Positions 26,701-36,044 of a DNA stretch of 64,000 nt are shown in pieces. Both the position numbers and the translations under genes were made by a program. The notes below the pieces were generated by a model. The model saw only the letters and a list, made by a program, of their open reading frames with translations, searched no databases and was not told the DNA's origin. The stretch lies in assembly GCA_003164135.1 (NCBI GenBank), contig PLSD01000089.1, positions 17,987-81,986 of the forward strand, in the 5' to 3' direction. Numbering within the stretch: position 1 is the stretch's first letter; each line of letters begins with the position of its first letter. Source of the stretch: Acetobacteraceae bacterium. GTDB taxonomy: Bacteria > Pseudomonadota > Alphaproteobacteria > Acetobacterales > Acetobacteraceae.

Positions 26701-28965
26701 TCAAACCGGCAGGTTATGCTCGCGCGCCCAGGCGGTCAGCGGCTCCCGGATACTCCCGCCCGCCGCCCCTGAGCGCCGCAACTCGCGCAGCACCGGCCGC
26801 AGTGCGCCGAGGTCAGCCTCCACCAGCAGGGCCTTCACCGGCAGAATGGCGTTGCCGGACATCGAGAGTGTGCGCACACCCAGAGCGGCAAAGGCTAGCG
26901 CGTCCAGTGGGCGGCCGGCCGCTTCGCCGCAGACGGAAAGTGGCACACCCGCCTCGTTGCAGGCCGCCACCAGGCGCTCCAGCATTTCCAGCACGGGGGC
27001 GGAGAGGGTGTCGTAGCGTTCCGCCAGTTCCGGCGTGCCGCGATCGGCCGCGAACAGGAACTGCATCAAATCATTGGTGCCCACCGAGACGAAGTCCGTC
27101 TCGGCCAGCAGCCCCGGCAGTTGGAACAGCAATGCGGGCACCTCGATCATGGTCCCGGCCTCCAGTTTCTCCGGCACCGGGCGAATGCGCGCGGCCTCTG
27201 CCTCCAGCAGATCGCGCGCGGCGCGGAACTCCTCCACCGTGGCAACCATCGGGAACATGACCGCGAGCGGCCGCCCCTGCGCACCCAGCAGCAGCGCACG
27301 TAACTGGCGGCGCAAAATCGCCGGGCGGTCCAGCCCCACGCGCAGACTGCGCCAGCCCATGGCCGGATTTTCCTCGCCGCCGCCCACTTCGCCGGGGAGC
27401 AGCTTGTCCGCGCCCAGGTCCAGCGTGCGAAACTGTACCCGCCGGCCTTTTGCACGGTCCATTACCCGGCCGTATTCCGCCGCCTGACCCGCGACATCCG
27501 GGATGCCGCCCGCCGCCAATACTGCAATTTCAGTGCGATACAGGCCGATTCCGTCGGCGCCGGTGCGTTCCAGCTGGTCCAGCTCCAGCGCTAGGCCGAC
27601 ATTGAGCATCAGGCTGATCTGCGTGCCGTCCTTGGTGATCGCCGGTAAATCCCGGTATCCCGAAAGTGCTGCCGCGCGCACTGTGCGGGCTGCCAGGGCG
27701 CGGTCGTAAACCTGCACCACTTCGGGCTCGGGTCGCAGGATCAGCGTGGCGCCTTCCGCATCCAGCAGGGCGTCGTCACCCTCCTGCGCTGCTTCCACCG
27801 CGCCGCGTTCCACCGCCAGCGCGGGCAGCCCCAAAGCGCGGGCCAGAATCGCGGCATGACCGGAGGCGCTGGCCTCCTCGATCGCCACCCCGGCGATGCC
27901 GCGCGCATGCCAATCCAATAAATCGGCGGGCCCCAACCGGCGTACCAGCAGCAGCATCCCGTCCGCGCGCTCGGGCTTGGGCGCTTTGCCGCCCAGCGCC
28001 ACCATCAGCCGGCCGATCATGTCCTCTATGTCGGCCAGCCGCTCCCGCAGGTATGGATCGGCAATCCGGCGCATCCGTTCGCGCAAATTCTGCGCCACCT
28101 TGTCCACAGCCGTCTCGGCGGTCAGCCCGTCGCCGATGGCTTGGCGCACCTGCGTCAGCCAACCGGCTGATTGCGTGACCATGCGGTAGGCGTCCAGCAC
28201 ATCGCGCGAGGTGTTGCCGCCGGGCAGGGAGGAAGCAATCAGCCCGTCCAGACTCTTGTTTGCTATCTCCACGCCCTTTTCCAACCGCAGTAATTCGGCG
28301 GCGGGGTCGTCGGTCAGCAGCTTGGCAATCGGCTGTGCCGCGCCATAGGGCAGGATTTTGCCTCGCGCGATCCCTGGCGAGAGGATATGCCCGGCGTAAC
28401 GCCGTGGCAGCCGCTCGGAAAAGCCTTCCTCGGATAAATCGGTTGCCCCGGCGCGGGCCAGAATTTCGGCGAGCAGCATGGCCACGGTGGCCACCACCTC
28501 TACCTCAACCCGTGCAAACACCCGCGCCTCGCGCGACATCACCGAAATGACACCCAGAATTCGCCCCGCCCGCTTCACCGGCGTTGCCAGCATGGAAGCA
28601 AACGCCTCCTCGCCGAGTTCAGCCCGGTACACGTAACGTGGATGGTTCTGTGCATCGGCAAGGTTCAACGCGTCGCCGGAAGCCGCAACCATGCCGATGA
28701 TGCCTTCGCCGATGCGCAGGCGCGTGTGCCCCACGGCACTCACATTCAGCCCGTAGGTCGCCGCCAGTTCCAGGAACTCCCCAGCGCGGGCAACGTAGAT
28801 CACACAGGCATCGGCCGGGAGTTCCTGTGCCAAAAGCTCGGCGATATCGGGCAGGCTCGCGGTCCCGGAGGCAAGTGCTGCCCGCAGCCGGGCAAACAAC
28901 TGCCTGGTGTCGCCAAATTTCGGCTTTCTGCGCCGATGCTGTCGCGGAGGAGATTCGCTCGTCAT
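26701..28965 (-). CDS. ptsP: phosphoenolpyruvate-protein phosphotransferase PtsP (EI-Ntr)
   Basis: The 754-residue protein is EI of the nitrogen-related PTS: a GAF domain (about 30-170), the EI N-terminal domain with phospho-accepting His370 in ASGHAAILAR, and the C-terminal PEP-binding TIM barrel (GIGLYRTEIA, SVGTNDLMQFLFAADR). It passes phosphate from PEP to NPr and then EIIA-Ntr, tuning nitrogen, potassium and stringent responses. In alphaproteobacteria it often sits near lysC, as here. No ptsO or ptsN is in the window. Confidence 0.94.
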   Translation of the reverse strand: MTSESPPRQHRRRKPKFGDTRQLFARLRAALASGTASLPDIAELLAQELPADACVIYVARAGEFLELAATYGLNVSAVGHTRLRIGEGIIGMVAASGDALNLADAQNHPRYVYRAELGEEAFASMLATPVKRAGRILGVISVMSREARVFARVEVEVVATVAMLLAEILARAGATDLSEEGFSERLPRRYAGHILSPGIARGKILPYGAAQPIAKLLTDDPAAELLRLEKGVEIANKSLDGLIASSLPGGNTSRDVLDAYRMVTQSAGWLTQVRQAIGDGLTAETAVDKVAQNLRERMRRIADPYLRERLADIEDMIGRLMVALGGKAPKPERADGMLLLVRRLGPADLLDWHARGIAGVAIEEASASGHAAILARALGLPALAVERGAVEAAQEGDDALLDAEGATLILRPEPEVVQVYDRALAARTVRAAALSGYRDLPAITKDGTQISLMLNVGLALELDQLERTGADGIGLYRTEIAVLAAGGIPDVAGQAAEYGRVMDRAKGRRVQFRTLDLGADKLLPGEVGGGEENPAMGWRSLRVGLDRPAILRRQLRALLLGAQGRPLAVMFPMVATVEEFRAARDLLEAEAARIRPVPEKLEAGTMIEVPALLFQLPGLLAETDFVSVGTNDLMQFLFAADRGTPELAERYDTLSAPVLEMLERLVAACNEAGVPLSVCGEAAGRPLDALAFAALGVRTLSMSGNAILPVKALLVEADLGALRPVLRELRRSGAAGGSIREPLTAWAREHNLPV

Positions 28966-29030
28966 GCGGTTACTTTGCCATGTATTGAAGGCAAAAATCA
29001 GCCCCGATCAGAAGATTAGGTGGTAATTTC

Positions 29031-29062
29031 TCCCTGGATTGAATTTTAATTCAACCCAGGGA
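29031..29062. repeat. 15-bp inverted repeat past the nitronate monooxygenase gene
   Basis: TCCCTGGATTGAATT (29031-29045) pairs with 29048-29062 at 14 of 15 positions around a 2-base loop. It lies 16 bases past the stop of the minus-strand nitronate monooxygenase gene. No T-run follows on minus, so it is not a canonical terminator, but the stem could still stop or protect the transcript. Confidence 0.6.
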
Positions 29063-29077
29063 TCCCACGTCCCGCTC

Positions 29078-30112
29078 TCATGCCTTTTGCGCGCGCGCCA
29101 CCAGGGCCGCTATCGCCTGTGCCCGAAGGTCTTCGAGAATTTCCTTCACCGGCTGAATCGCCGTGACCATGCCGACAGACTGCCCGGCCATCACCGAGCC
29201 GTTCTCCACATCACCCTCGATCACCGCACGCCGCAGCGCACCGGCCCAGAAATGCTCGATCTCCAACTGCGCCGCGTTCTTGTCCAACTCGCCGTCCTGG
29301 AACTTCTTCAGCACCTCCGCCTGGTGCCGCATGAACTTCTTGGTTCCCTCGTTCACCAGTCCACGTACCGGGATTACCGGGAAGCGCTCGTCGATCTGCA
29401 TCGAGGGCAGTGCGTCGCGCGCATTGGCTTTGAGGAACGCCCGCTTGAAGTTGGGGTGCGCGATGCTCTCGGTGGCCGCCGCGAACCGGGTGCCAAGCTG
29501 CGCTCCCGCGGCGCCCATTTCCAGGAAACCGAGAATCGCCTCGCCGCGCGCGATGCCGCCCGCTACGAACACCGGCACTTCGCGGATATGCGGCAGGATT
29601 TCCTGTGCCAGCACGGTCAGCGACACCGGACCGATATGCCCGCCCGCCTCTGAACCCTCTATTATGAGCGCGTCGACGCCTGATTTCACGAAACGCTTGG
29701 CCAGCACCAGGGCCGGGGCGAAGGCCACAACCTTCGCGCCGCCATCCTTGGCCGCGCGGATTGCCGGACCGGGGGGGATTCCGCCCGCGAACACGATATG
29801 CGTTACCTTTGCGCGCAGGCAGATCTGGACCAGCTCATCGAGCTGCGGATGCATGGTGATCAGGTTCACGCCAAACGGCTTGTCAGTCATCGCCTGGGTG
29901 GCGGCGATTTCCGCCTCCAGCAGGGCCGGCGGCATCGCGCCGCAGGCAATCACGCCAAACCCGCCGGCGTTGGATATGGCCGAAACCAGATGGCGCTCGC
30001 TCACCCAGCTCATCGCCCCGGCCATTATGGCATGTTCGGTGCCAAGGAACGCGGCGCCGCGAGCCTGCAGCGCGGCGTATTCAGCTTTTGCGTCGTGGGT
30101 ACAATTAAGCAT
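29078..30112 (-). CDS. nitronate monooxygenase family FMN enzyme
   Basis: The 344-residue TIM-barrel flavoprotein has the FMN-binding pattern GAMSWVSERHLVSAISNAGG, GSEAGGHIG (with the His that is catalytic in 2-nitropropane dioxygenase) and FVAGGIARGEAI. Members oxidise alkyl nitronates; some close relatives are enoyl-ACP reductases (FabK), which lack that His context. The ATG at 30112 overlaps the lysC 3' end by 8 bases; an ATG at 30121 is an alternative. The overlap suggests cotranscription with lysC. Confidence 0.85.
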   Translation of the reverse strand: MLNCTHDAKAEYAALQARGAAFLGTEHAIMAGAMSWVSERHLVSAISNAGGFGVIACGAMPPALLEAEIAATQAMTDKPFGVNLITMHPQLDELVQICLRAKVTHIVFAGGIPPGPAIRAAKDGGAKVVAFAPALVLAKRFVKSGVDALIIEGSEAGGHIGPVSLTVLAQEILPHIREVPVFVAGGIARGEAILGFLEMGAAGAQLGTRFAAATESIAHPNFKRAFLKANARDALPSMQIDERFPVIPVRGLVNEGTKKFMRHQAEVLKKFQDGELDKNAAQLEIEHFWAGALRRAVIEGDVENGSVMAGQSVGMVTAIQPVKEILEDLRAQAIAALVARAQKA

Positions 30113-31319
30113 CGAGTTCATACGCCGTATGCAGGGCGCGCACGGCCAACTCGGTGTATTCCGAGGCCACGAGCACGCTGACTTTGATTTCACTGGTGGA
30201 GATCACCTGGATATTAATGCCCCGCGCCGCCAGGGTACGGAACATGGTGCCCGCCACACCGGCATGGCTGCGCATGCCAACCCCTACCACGGAGATCTTC
30301 GCCACGTTCGGGTCGCTGGAAATCTCGGCATAACCGATGTCCTGGCGGGCTTCCTCCAGCACTGCGGTCGCGCGCGGCAGGTCGGTTTTGCCGACGGTGA
30401 AGGTCATGTCCGTAGTGCCGTCGGCGGAGACGTTCTGCACGATCATATCCACGTTGATATGCGCCTCGGCTAGCGGCACGAAAATCGCGGCGGCGATGCC
30501 GGGGCGGTCCGGCACGCGGCGCACTGTTACCTTGGCTTCATCGCGCGAATAGGCGATCCCTGCGACTATTTCCTGTTCCACAACTTCATCCTCATCAACA
30601 ACCATGGTGCCGGGTGCGTCCGTAAAGCTGGAGAGCACCTGCACCCGCACATGCTCTTTCATCGCCAGTTCCACCGAGCGGGTCTGCAGCACTTTTGCAC
30701 CCACCGAGGCCAGTTCCAGCATTTCCTCGTAGGTGATTTTGGCAAGCTTACGCGCAGTGGGAACGATTCGCGGGTCGGTCGTATAAACCCCGTCCACATC
30801 CGTATAAATATCGCAGCGGTCGGCTTTAAGCGCCGCAGCCAGAGCGACCGCCGAGGTGTCGGAGCCGCCGCGGCCCAGGGTTGTCACGCGGTTATCCGGG
30901 CCAATGCCCTGAAACCCGGCGACCACGGGGATTTGCCCGCCCTGCATGCGCTCGACCAGTTCATCAGCCTCGATGGAGTTGATCCGCGCCTTGCCATGCT
31001 GGCCGTCGGTTTCCACCGCAATCTGCCAACCCATCCAGCTGCGGGCGTCCAGCCCCAGGTCTTGCAGCGCAATCGCGGTCAGCCCAGCGGTTACCTGCTC
31101 GCCGGTCGCCACCACGGCGTCATACTCACGCGCGTCAAACAGCGGCGAGAGATTCTGGCACCACTCCACCAACTGGTTGGTCGTGCCCGACATGGCAGAC
31201 ACCACCACGGCGACCTCATTGCCCCGGTCGATCTCCGCCTTCACCCGCTGGGCGACATTGCGGATACGGTCCAGATCGGCGACCGAGGTGCCTCCGAATT
31301 TCATCACGATACGCGCCAT
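30105..31319 (-). CDS. lysC: aspartate kinase
   Basis: The 404-residue enzyme phosphorylates aspartate, the entry to lysine, threonine, methionine and diaminopimelate synthesis. The kinase motif VMKFGGTSVAD is at residues 4-14; the middle has GRGGSDTSAVALAAAL; and two ACT domains (about 265-400) give allosteric control by lysine or threonine. Length matches the ACT-bearing monofunctional form. It diverges from ubiG across a 62-base spacer. Confidence 0.95.
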   Translation of the reverse strand: MARIVMKFGGTSVADLDRIRNVAQRVKAEIDRGNEVAVVVSAMSGTTNQLVEWCQNLSPLFDAREYDAVVATGEQVTAGLTAIALQDLGLDARSWMGWQIAVETDGQHGKARINSIEADELVERMQGGQIPVVAGFQGIGPDNRVTTLGRGGSDTSAVALAAALKADRCDIYTDVDGVYTTDPRIVPTARKLAKITYEEMLELASVGAKVLQTRSVELAMKEHVRVQVLSSFTDAPGTMVVDEDEVVEQEIVAGIAYSRDEAKVTVRRVPDRPGIAAAIFVPLAEAHINVDMIVQNVSADGTTDMTFTVGKTDLPRATAVLEEARQDIGYAEISSDPNVAKISVVGVGMRSHAGVAGTMFRTLAARGINIQVISTSEIKVSVLVASEYTELAVRALHTAYELDA

Positions 31320-31381
31320 ACATAAGTCCCTTGTGGAAAACCGGCCGGGGCGTCACATACCGGCCACAGGAGAGTTCGGCA

Positions 31382-32089
31382 ATGCAGCGCAGTTCAGTCA
31401 GACCGGAAGAAATCGCCCTTTTCGACGATTTGGCGTCACGCTGGTGGGATGCAACCGGCCCGATGCGTCCGTTGCACATGATGAACCCGCCGCGCGCGGA
31501 TTGGGTGCTGGAGCGGGTGCGCCGGTATTTTCCTGGCCCGGTGCGTATCCTCGATGTTGGCTGCGGGGCTGGTTTACTCTCGGAATCGCTTGCCGAGGCG
31601 GGGCATGAGGTGCTTGGGCTGGACGCAGGAGCGGATGTCATCGCCGCCGCGCAGGCGCATGCGGCCGGGCAGGGGCTCAACCTCACCTATCGCAACGATA
31701 CCGCCGAAAACCTGGTGGCCGAGGGGCAAAAATTCCCGGTCATCACGGCGCTGGAGGTGATCGAGCACGTAACGGACCCGGCTGAGTTCATCGCCAGCCT
31801 GGCATCGCTGCTGGAGCCGGGCGGGCTGCTGTTCCTCTCCACGCTTAACCGGAGCAAGCGCTCCTTCCTGGTCGCCAAGCTCGGCGCCGAATACCTGCTC
31901 CGCCTGCTCCCCGTGGGGACGCACAACTGGAACCAGTTCATCACCCCGGTGGAACTGGGCAACCTTTGCCGAGGTGCTGGCCTGCGCATGAGCGACACGG
32001 CGGGTATTTCCTACGCGCCGATGGCGGTAAAATTTCGCATTTCACGTGATACCGCGATCAACTACATCGCCATGGCGCAAGCGGGCTAA
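31382..32089 (+). CDS. ubiG: ubiquinone biosynthesis O-methyltransferase
   Basis: The 235-residue SAM methyltransferase makes both O-methylations of ubiquinone synthesis. It has LFDDLASRWWD near the N-terminus, SAM motif I ILDVGCGAGLLSESLA, and the family LGAEYLLRLLPVGTHNW and ITPVEL segments. I chose the ATG at 31382 because AGGAGA sits upstream; the frame is open to 31331. It lies opposite lysC, a frequent alphaproteobacterial arrangement. Confidence 0.94.
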   Translation: MQRSSVRPEEIALFDDLASRWWDATGPMRPLHMMNPPRADWVLERVRRYFPGPVRILDVGCGAGLLSESLAEAGHEVLGLDAGADVIAAAQAHAAGQGLNLTYRNDTAENLVAEGQKFPVITALEVIEHVTDPAEFIASLASLLEPGGLLFLSTLNRSKRSFLVAKLGAEYLLRLLPVGTHNWNQFITPVELGNLCRGAGLRMSDTAGISYAPMAVKFRISRDTAINYIAMAQAG

Positions 32090-32153
32090 GCTTTACCTAT
32101 TCACGGACCAATGCTGGGCTTCTGTTTGCCGCGGCACAGGCATCATGGCCCGC

Positions 32154-32936
32154 TCAAATGTAGGTGTACCGCCTGAATATATACACGCCATAGGCTTTCA
32201 CGCGCCGTAGTGCGATCCGCAACCGCCGCCGTGGAGACATGGGTCGTCCGAGGCTTTTTTGCTCCAACGGCTGCACGCCATCCAGTGCGCGAAGCCACGA
32301 ATCATCGGGTTCGTAACCGAATTCGACCAGCCGGCGGCACATGCCGGAAAAGGCTGAAAACTGCGCCTTTATCCGCGGCAGATGCTGGTGCCAGTTACCG
32401 ATACTTTGCATACTCACCTGCCGCGGTCTGGCCGGCCGCGCCGCGTTCTGCGGCACATGGTCAGAATATTGCGAAAACGGTGCGGTGGTTTTCAGGAAAC
32501 TCATCCGTGCCGCCAGCTCGCGCTGCACCTTGTCCGGGTCGCGCACGAGATCCTCGTAACGAACCACAATAAAGCGCGGGTGATTCTTCAACTGGTCGTA
32601 GATCGCCGCCGCCTGACGCCACGACTGCAAATCACTCCAATAGCGCCCTGGTGCAGCAATATGCTCACTCACCACCACGTCACGCGGGTCTCGTAACATA
32701 AAGATAAACCAAAGCTGATGGTCCAAAGGCAGGAGGACGGGGGCAAGTCTTTCCTCGCCAGGGCATTTGGTCACCAGTACGGCCTCGCCGCGGGGCATCC
32801 GCTTCCACAGCCGCGTCTCATTGGAGACGAATTCACCAACGTCAAAGCAGGCTGAAATCATCGCGACCATCAGAGTTGTACCTGAGCGTGGCGCGCCGAC
32901 AACGTGAATACGCTGGGTTTTCTCGTGGTTGGGCAT
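32154..32936 (-). CDS. sulfotransferase family protein
   Basis: The 260-residue protein has the PAPS-binding P-loop VVGAPRSGTTLM near the N-terminus and the 3'-phosphate-binding RDPRDVVVSEHI, the two marks of the sulfotransferase superfamily. The C-terminus is very basic (PRRRLRIALRRVK). The acceptor is unknown; with polysaccharide-type genes next door a glycan or lipid-linked sugar is a reasonable guess. The ATG at 32936 was chosen; a GTG at 32963 is possible. The gene is in a patch with more varied codon use than its neighbours. Confidence 0.8.
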   Translation of the reverse strand: MPNHEKTQRIHVVGAPRSGTTLMVAMISACFDVGEFVSNETRLWKRMPRGEAVLVTKCPGEERLAPVLLPLDHQLWFIFMLRDPRDVVVSEHIAAPGRYWSDLQSWRQAAAIYDQLKNHPRFIVVRYEDLVRDPDKVQRELAARMSFLKTTAPFSQYSDHVPQNAARPARPRQVSMQSIGNWHQHLPRIKAQFSAFSGMCRRLVEFGYEPDDSWLRALDGVQPLEQKSLGRPMSPRRRLRIALRRVKAYGVYIFRRYTYI

Positions 32937-33027
32937 CTCTTGCGTGTAACAAAAATGCAACACGTATTCAAGGTTTAATGCCTTTTTATACGGACAATCA
33001 TATATAAAAAAACTAAGTAGGCAGCTG

Positions 33028-34023
33028 TTAATCTGTCAGCTGGTCCAGCACTTTCACCCGCCGGAACACAATTCGCTTGAGCGTCATGGGGCCCAACACC
33101 CCCGCTAGCATCAACGTCAACGCGAAGGGCAGGAAGTTTGTGCCGTCCCATGCGTAAAAATGCAGCAGCACGCCTTTGGTGAAGCCGATGAACAGCGTGT
33201 TGAACAAATAAATCATGAAACTATACCGCCCGAGGATAAGGAGAAGCTTCGGCGATGACGCGGCGTAGAATCTCAACCAACCATGAATTGCAGGCATGGA
33301 AAGCGCGCCCACGGGGAGCAAAACCAACGCCTCATTCCAATGCACGCCAAAGAACACAATCGCCGTGAGGCAAGCCGCGAACACCAGCAGCAACCAGCGC
33401 CACCAGCGATCCATGAATACGTCCCAGCGCGCGCCCAGCATGCCGGCCCCGGCGCCAAGCCCAAAAAATATGGCATAGTGCCCCACGCGGTCGAGATACA
33501 CATAGGCGGGCAGAGGCAGCGCATAGAGCAGCAACAGCCCTCCCAGCAGCCAGGGCAGCCGCCTGGTTTGTCCATCCAAAATCACCATGCTGCCCAGGCT
33601 GACCACGAACAGCACGAACAAATACCAGACCGAAAGTGCCGGGCTATGCAGGGTATGCCACACGAGCGCACTCAACCCGCTGAGCAGACCGGCTGGGGCG
33701 TTGTCCACGAACATCACATGTGAAGCGGGCAGTTTGCCCAGCACGGTGAGTACGCCGAGCCCCAAAAACGGCACCAGCAGCCGCTTCGCCCGCGCCCGTG
33801 CCACTTTGGGCCATGCCATGCGCGGCGCCAGCAATGTGCCGGAGAGCACCGCGACCAATCCGCTCAGATACAGGAACAGCGGCATGTGGAAGGCATAAAC
33901 CGCCCGGCGCAGCGGCTCGTACCAATCCACCCCCGCCGGGTCCGTCCGCGCTACCAGGTGCCCGAACACCACCAGCAGGATGGCCAGCCCTTTGGTCAGA
34001 TCGATATCGTCCCGCCGCTGCAT
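33028..34023 (-). CDS. acyltransferase family 3 membrane protein
   Basis: The 331-residue protein has about ten membrane helices and the acyltransferase-3 start RRDDIDLTKGLAILLVVFGH with the His needed for catalysis, then AFHMPLFLYLSGL. Members O-acetylate or O-succinylate surface polysaccharides, lipopolysaccharide or exopolysaccharide. GAGG precedes the ATG at 34023. It diverges from the beta-barrel gene across 75 bases and shares strand with the sulfotransferase, which suggests a glycan-decoration pair. Confidence 0.86.
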   Translation of the reverse strand: MQRRDDIDLTKGLAILLVVFGHLVARTDPAGVDWYEPLRRAVYAFHMPLFLYLSGLVAVLSGTLLAPRMAWPKVARARAKRLLVPFLGLGVLTVLGKLPASHVMFVDNAPAGLLSGLSALVWHTLHSPALSVWYLFVLFVVSLGSMVILDGQTRRLPWLLGGLLLLYALPLPAYVYLDRVGHYAIFFGLGAGAGMLGARWDVFMDRWWRWLLLVFAACLTAIVFFGVHWNEALVLLPVGALSMPAIHGWLRFYAASSPKLLLILGRYSFMIYLFNTLFIGFTKGVLLHFYAWDGTNFLPFALTLMLAGVLGPMTLKRIVFRRVKVLDQLTD

Positions 34024-34098
34024 ATTACCTCAACCAAAGATTGTGTTTTAGCTCAACTAAACGCAATAGTTGTAATGTGGAAATGCTGAACAACTATT

Positions 34099-35286
34099 GT
34101 GCGTAAAATTCTCGCCGGCCTGTTCACCCTGTGCGCGCTCCCCGCCTGCGCGCAGGAGATGGACGCCGTGTTACCCACGGCAATCCCCGGCTACGGAACG
34201 CCGTTTGCGGTGACCGGGGAGCACAAGCCGCCCCGCCCGGAACCAACCGGGTTTACCTGGAATGGCCTGGGTATCGCCCCCGCCCTGGCTTTGGCTGGTG
34301 GTTACGACTCCGCGCCCAACGGTGCTGCCGCCTCTTCCCTGTTCACCGCCGCGCCGAGCCTGTTGCTTACGGACCCTCTGTTCGGATTCGGCGCTTTCGC
34401 CACCGCCAATGCCGCCCTCTACCCAAGCAACCGCGCGCAAAATACCTCAGGCGTTGCGCTCGGTGCCGGGGAGCGTGCGGTGCTGGCGCGCGAGACCATC
34501 ACGGTCTCCGCCGCGTATTTGCGCACGCAGGAAACTGGTTTTGCCTTGGACACGCTATCCATCACCCGGCCTGTCAGCTTCACCGTGCGGGATTTCCGGG
34601 CGAACGACGATGTTTCCCTGGGCATGTTCACCCTCACGCCCGAAGCCTCGGCCACGTCCTACAGCTTCCCCAGCCTGACGGCGCAGAACCGCACGGACAC
34701 GCGCGAGTCGTTGACCACCACGTATCTCCCGCCCGGCCCGTTGCAGTTTTTGCTCCGCCTGCGCGCCACGCAGTCCAATTATGAGACCCCGGCATTCAAC
34801 GCCTCGACCAACCAGATACTCGCAGGGTTGGTGGACACGGCCTCCGGTCTGTGGACCTTCAGCGCGCTGGCAGGTGCTGCCCAGCGCCAGCCGCGCCTTG
34901 GCCCCGCGCTCACCGCCCCGGTGCTGGAGGCGGCATTGGACTGGATACCCTCGGACCTCGATAAACTCCGCCTCACCCTGGCGCGCGAAATCGACGACCC
35001 GGACGAAGTCAGCGCCGCCGCCTATACGCTGACCGAGGCAAAACTCTCATTCAGCCATGAATATCTGCGTACGCTCAGCCTCAAAATTTCCGGCGAGGCC
35101 GCCAACGCCGCTTATTTTCACAGTTTCAAGCGCGAAACACTGTTCAGCACCACCGCGGGTGCCTCCTGGCAACTCGGTCCCAACCTCGCCCTCACCGGCG
35201 ATTACGCCTTCAACGACCGCCAGGCCAATTATCTCCCCGCTGCCAACGAGCATATTTTCACTTTGGGCATGACATGGACACCCTGA
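34099..35286 (+). CDS. outer-membrane beta-barrel protein, exopolysaccharide-type
   Basis: The 395-residue protein starts at GTG with a short signal peptide (about 1-18, ending PACA). The mature part consists of alternating amphipathic strands and ends in TLGMTWTP. The pattern resembles beta-barrel proteins (BBP2-like) found beside exopolysaccharide genes. No enzyme motif is visible. It overlaps the WecG-type glycosyltransferase by 13 bases, so the two are translated together. It could form an export pore or be a structural barrel; this is inference. Confidence 0.7.
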   Translation: MRKILAGLFTLCALPACAQEMDAVLPTAIPGYGTPFAVTGEHKPPRPEPTGFTWNGLGIAPALALAGGYDSAPNGAAASSLFTAAPSLLLTDPLFGFGAFATANAALYPSNRAQNTSGVALGAGERAVLARETITVSAAYLRTQETGFALDTLSITRPVSFTVRDFRANDDVSLGMFTLTPEASATSYSFPSLTAQNRTDTRESLTTTYLPPGPLQFLLRLRATQSNYETPAFNASTNQILAGLVDTASGLWTFSALAGAAQRQPRLGPALTAPVLEAALDWIPSDLDKLRLTLAREIDDPDEVSAAAYTLTEAKLSFSHEYLRTLSLKISGEAANAAYFHSFKRETLFSTTAGASWQLGPNLALTGDYAFNDRQANYLPAANEHIFTLGMTWTP

Positions 35287-36044
35287 CCCCCCGCACCACC
35301 CCTGGCACCGTCCCGCTACTCGGCGTCACCTTTCACGACACCCCGTTGGAGGATATGACCGCCGCACTCCTGGCACGGCCGCCGGGCGCTCCCTTCGCTT
35401 ATGTCGTCACGCCAAATGCGGACCATATTGTGAGGTTGAAACGAGTGCCTGAGCTGCTGCCGGTCTATCGGGCCGCGCATTATTGTCTGCTGGATTCGCA
35501 ATTTATCGCCAGGGCGGCGTGCTGGCTCGGGCTGGCGCACCCGGCGGTGGTGCCCGGAGCGGACCTTACGGCCGCGCTGCTGCACCGGATGCATGGGGCG
35601 CGCATCGCCGTCATCGGCATGCAGCCGCACGCTTTCGCTGCCCTGGCCGCGCGCTATCCTGGCAATACCTTCCTACATCACGCCCCACCCATGGGCTTGC
35701 GCGAGAATCTTCCCGCCTTTGCCGCCGCGCGGGATTTCGGCCGTGCCGCGCAGGCGGATTTCACCTTCATCGCTCTCGGTTCACCGCTACAGGAATATCT
35801 GGCCCACGCCATCGCCACCCACGGCGGCGCCACCGGCACCGGGCTTTGCATCGGTTCGGGCCTGGATTTTTGCGCAGGCACCGCGCGCCGCGCACCATTA
35901 TGGATGCGCCGGAATGGTCTGGAATGGCTCTATCGCCTTAACCAGGAGCCATTCCGATTGGCCCGGCGCTACCTGCGTGACGACCCGCAAATCCTGCGGG
36001 ACCTGCTTACCGCGGCTTGGGCTCGAAGAGCGCCGCGATCTTAG
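35274..36044 (+). CDS. WecG/TagA/CpsF family glycosyltransferase
   Basis: The 256-residue GT26 enzyme has TPNADHIVRLKR, the DSQFIARAACWLG acceptor region, and the C-terminal ALGSPLQEYLAHA, GSGLDFCAGTARRAP and LEWLYRLNQEPFRLARR segments that define the family. Members add ManNAcA, ManNAc, or mannose (GumM) to lipid-linked intermediates at the inner membrane. It overlaps the barrel gene and its 3' end overlaps the convergent hydrolase by 38 bases. It supports a surface-glycan role for 32-36 kb. Confidence 0.9.
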   Translation: MDTLTPRTTPGTVPLLGVTFHDTPLEDMTAALLARPPGAPFAYVVTPNADHIVRLKRVPELLPVYRAAHYCLLDSQFIARAACWLGLAHPAVVPGADLTAALLHRMHGARIAVIGMQPHAFAALAARYPGNTFLHHAPPMGLRENLPAFAAARDFGRAAQADFTFIALGSPLQEYLAHAIATHGGATGTGLCIGSGLDFCAGTARRAPLWMRRNGLEWLYRLNQEPFRLARRYLRDDPQILRDLLTAAWARRAPRS

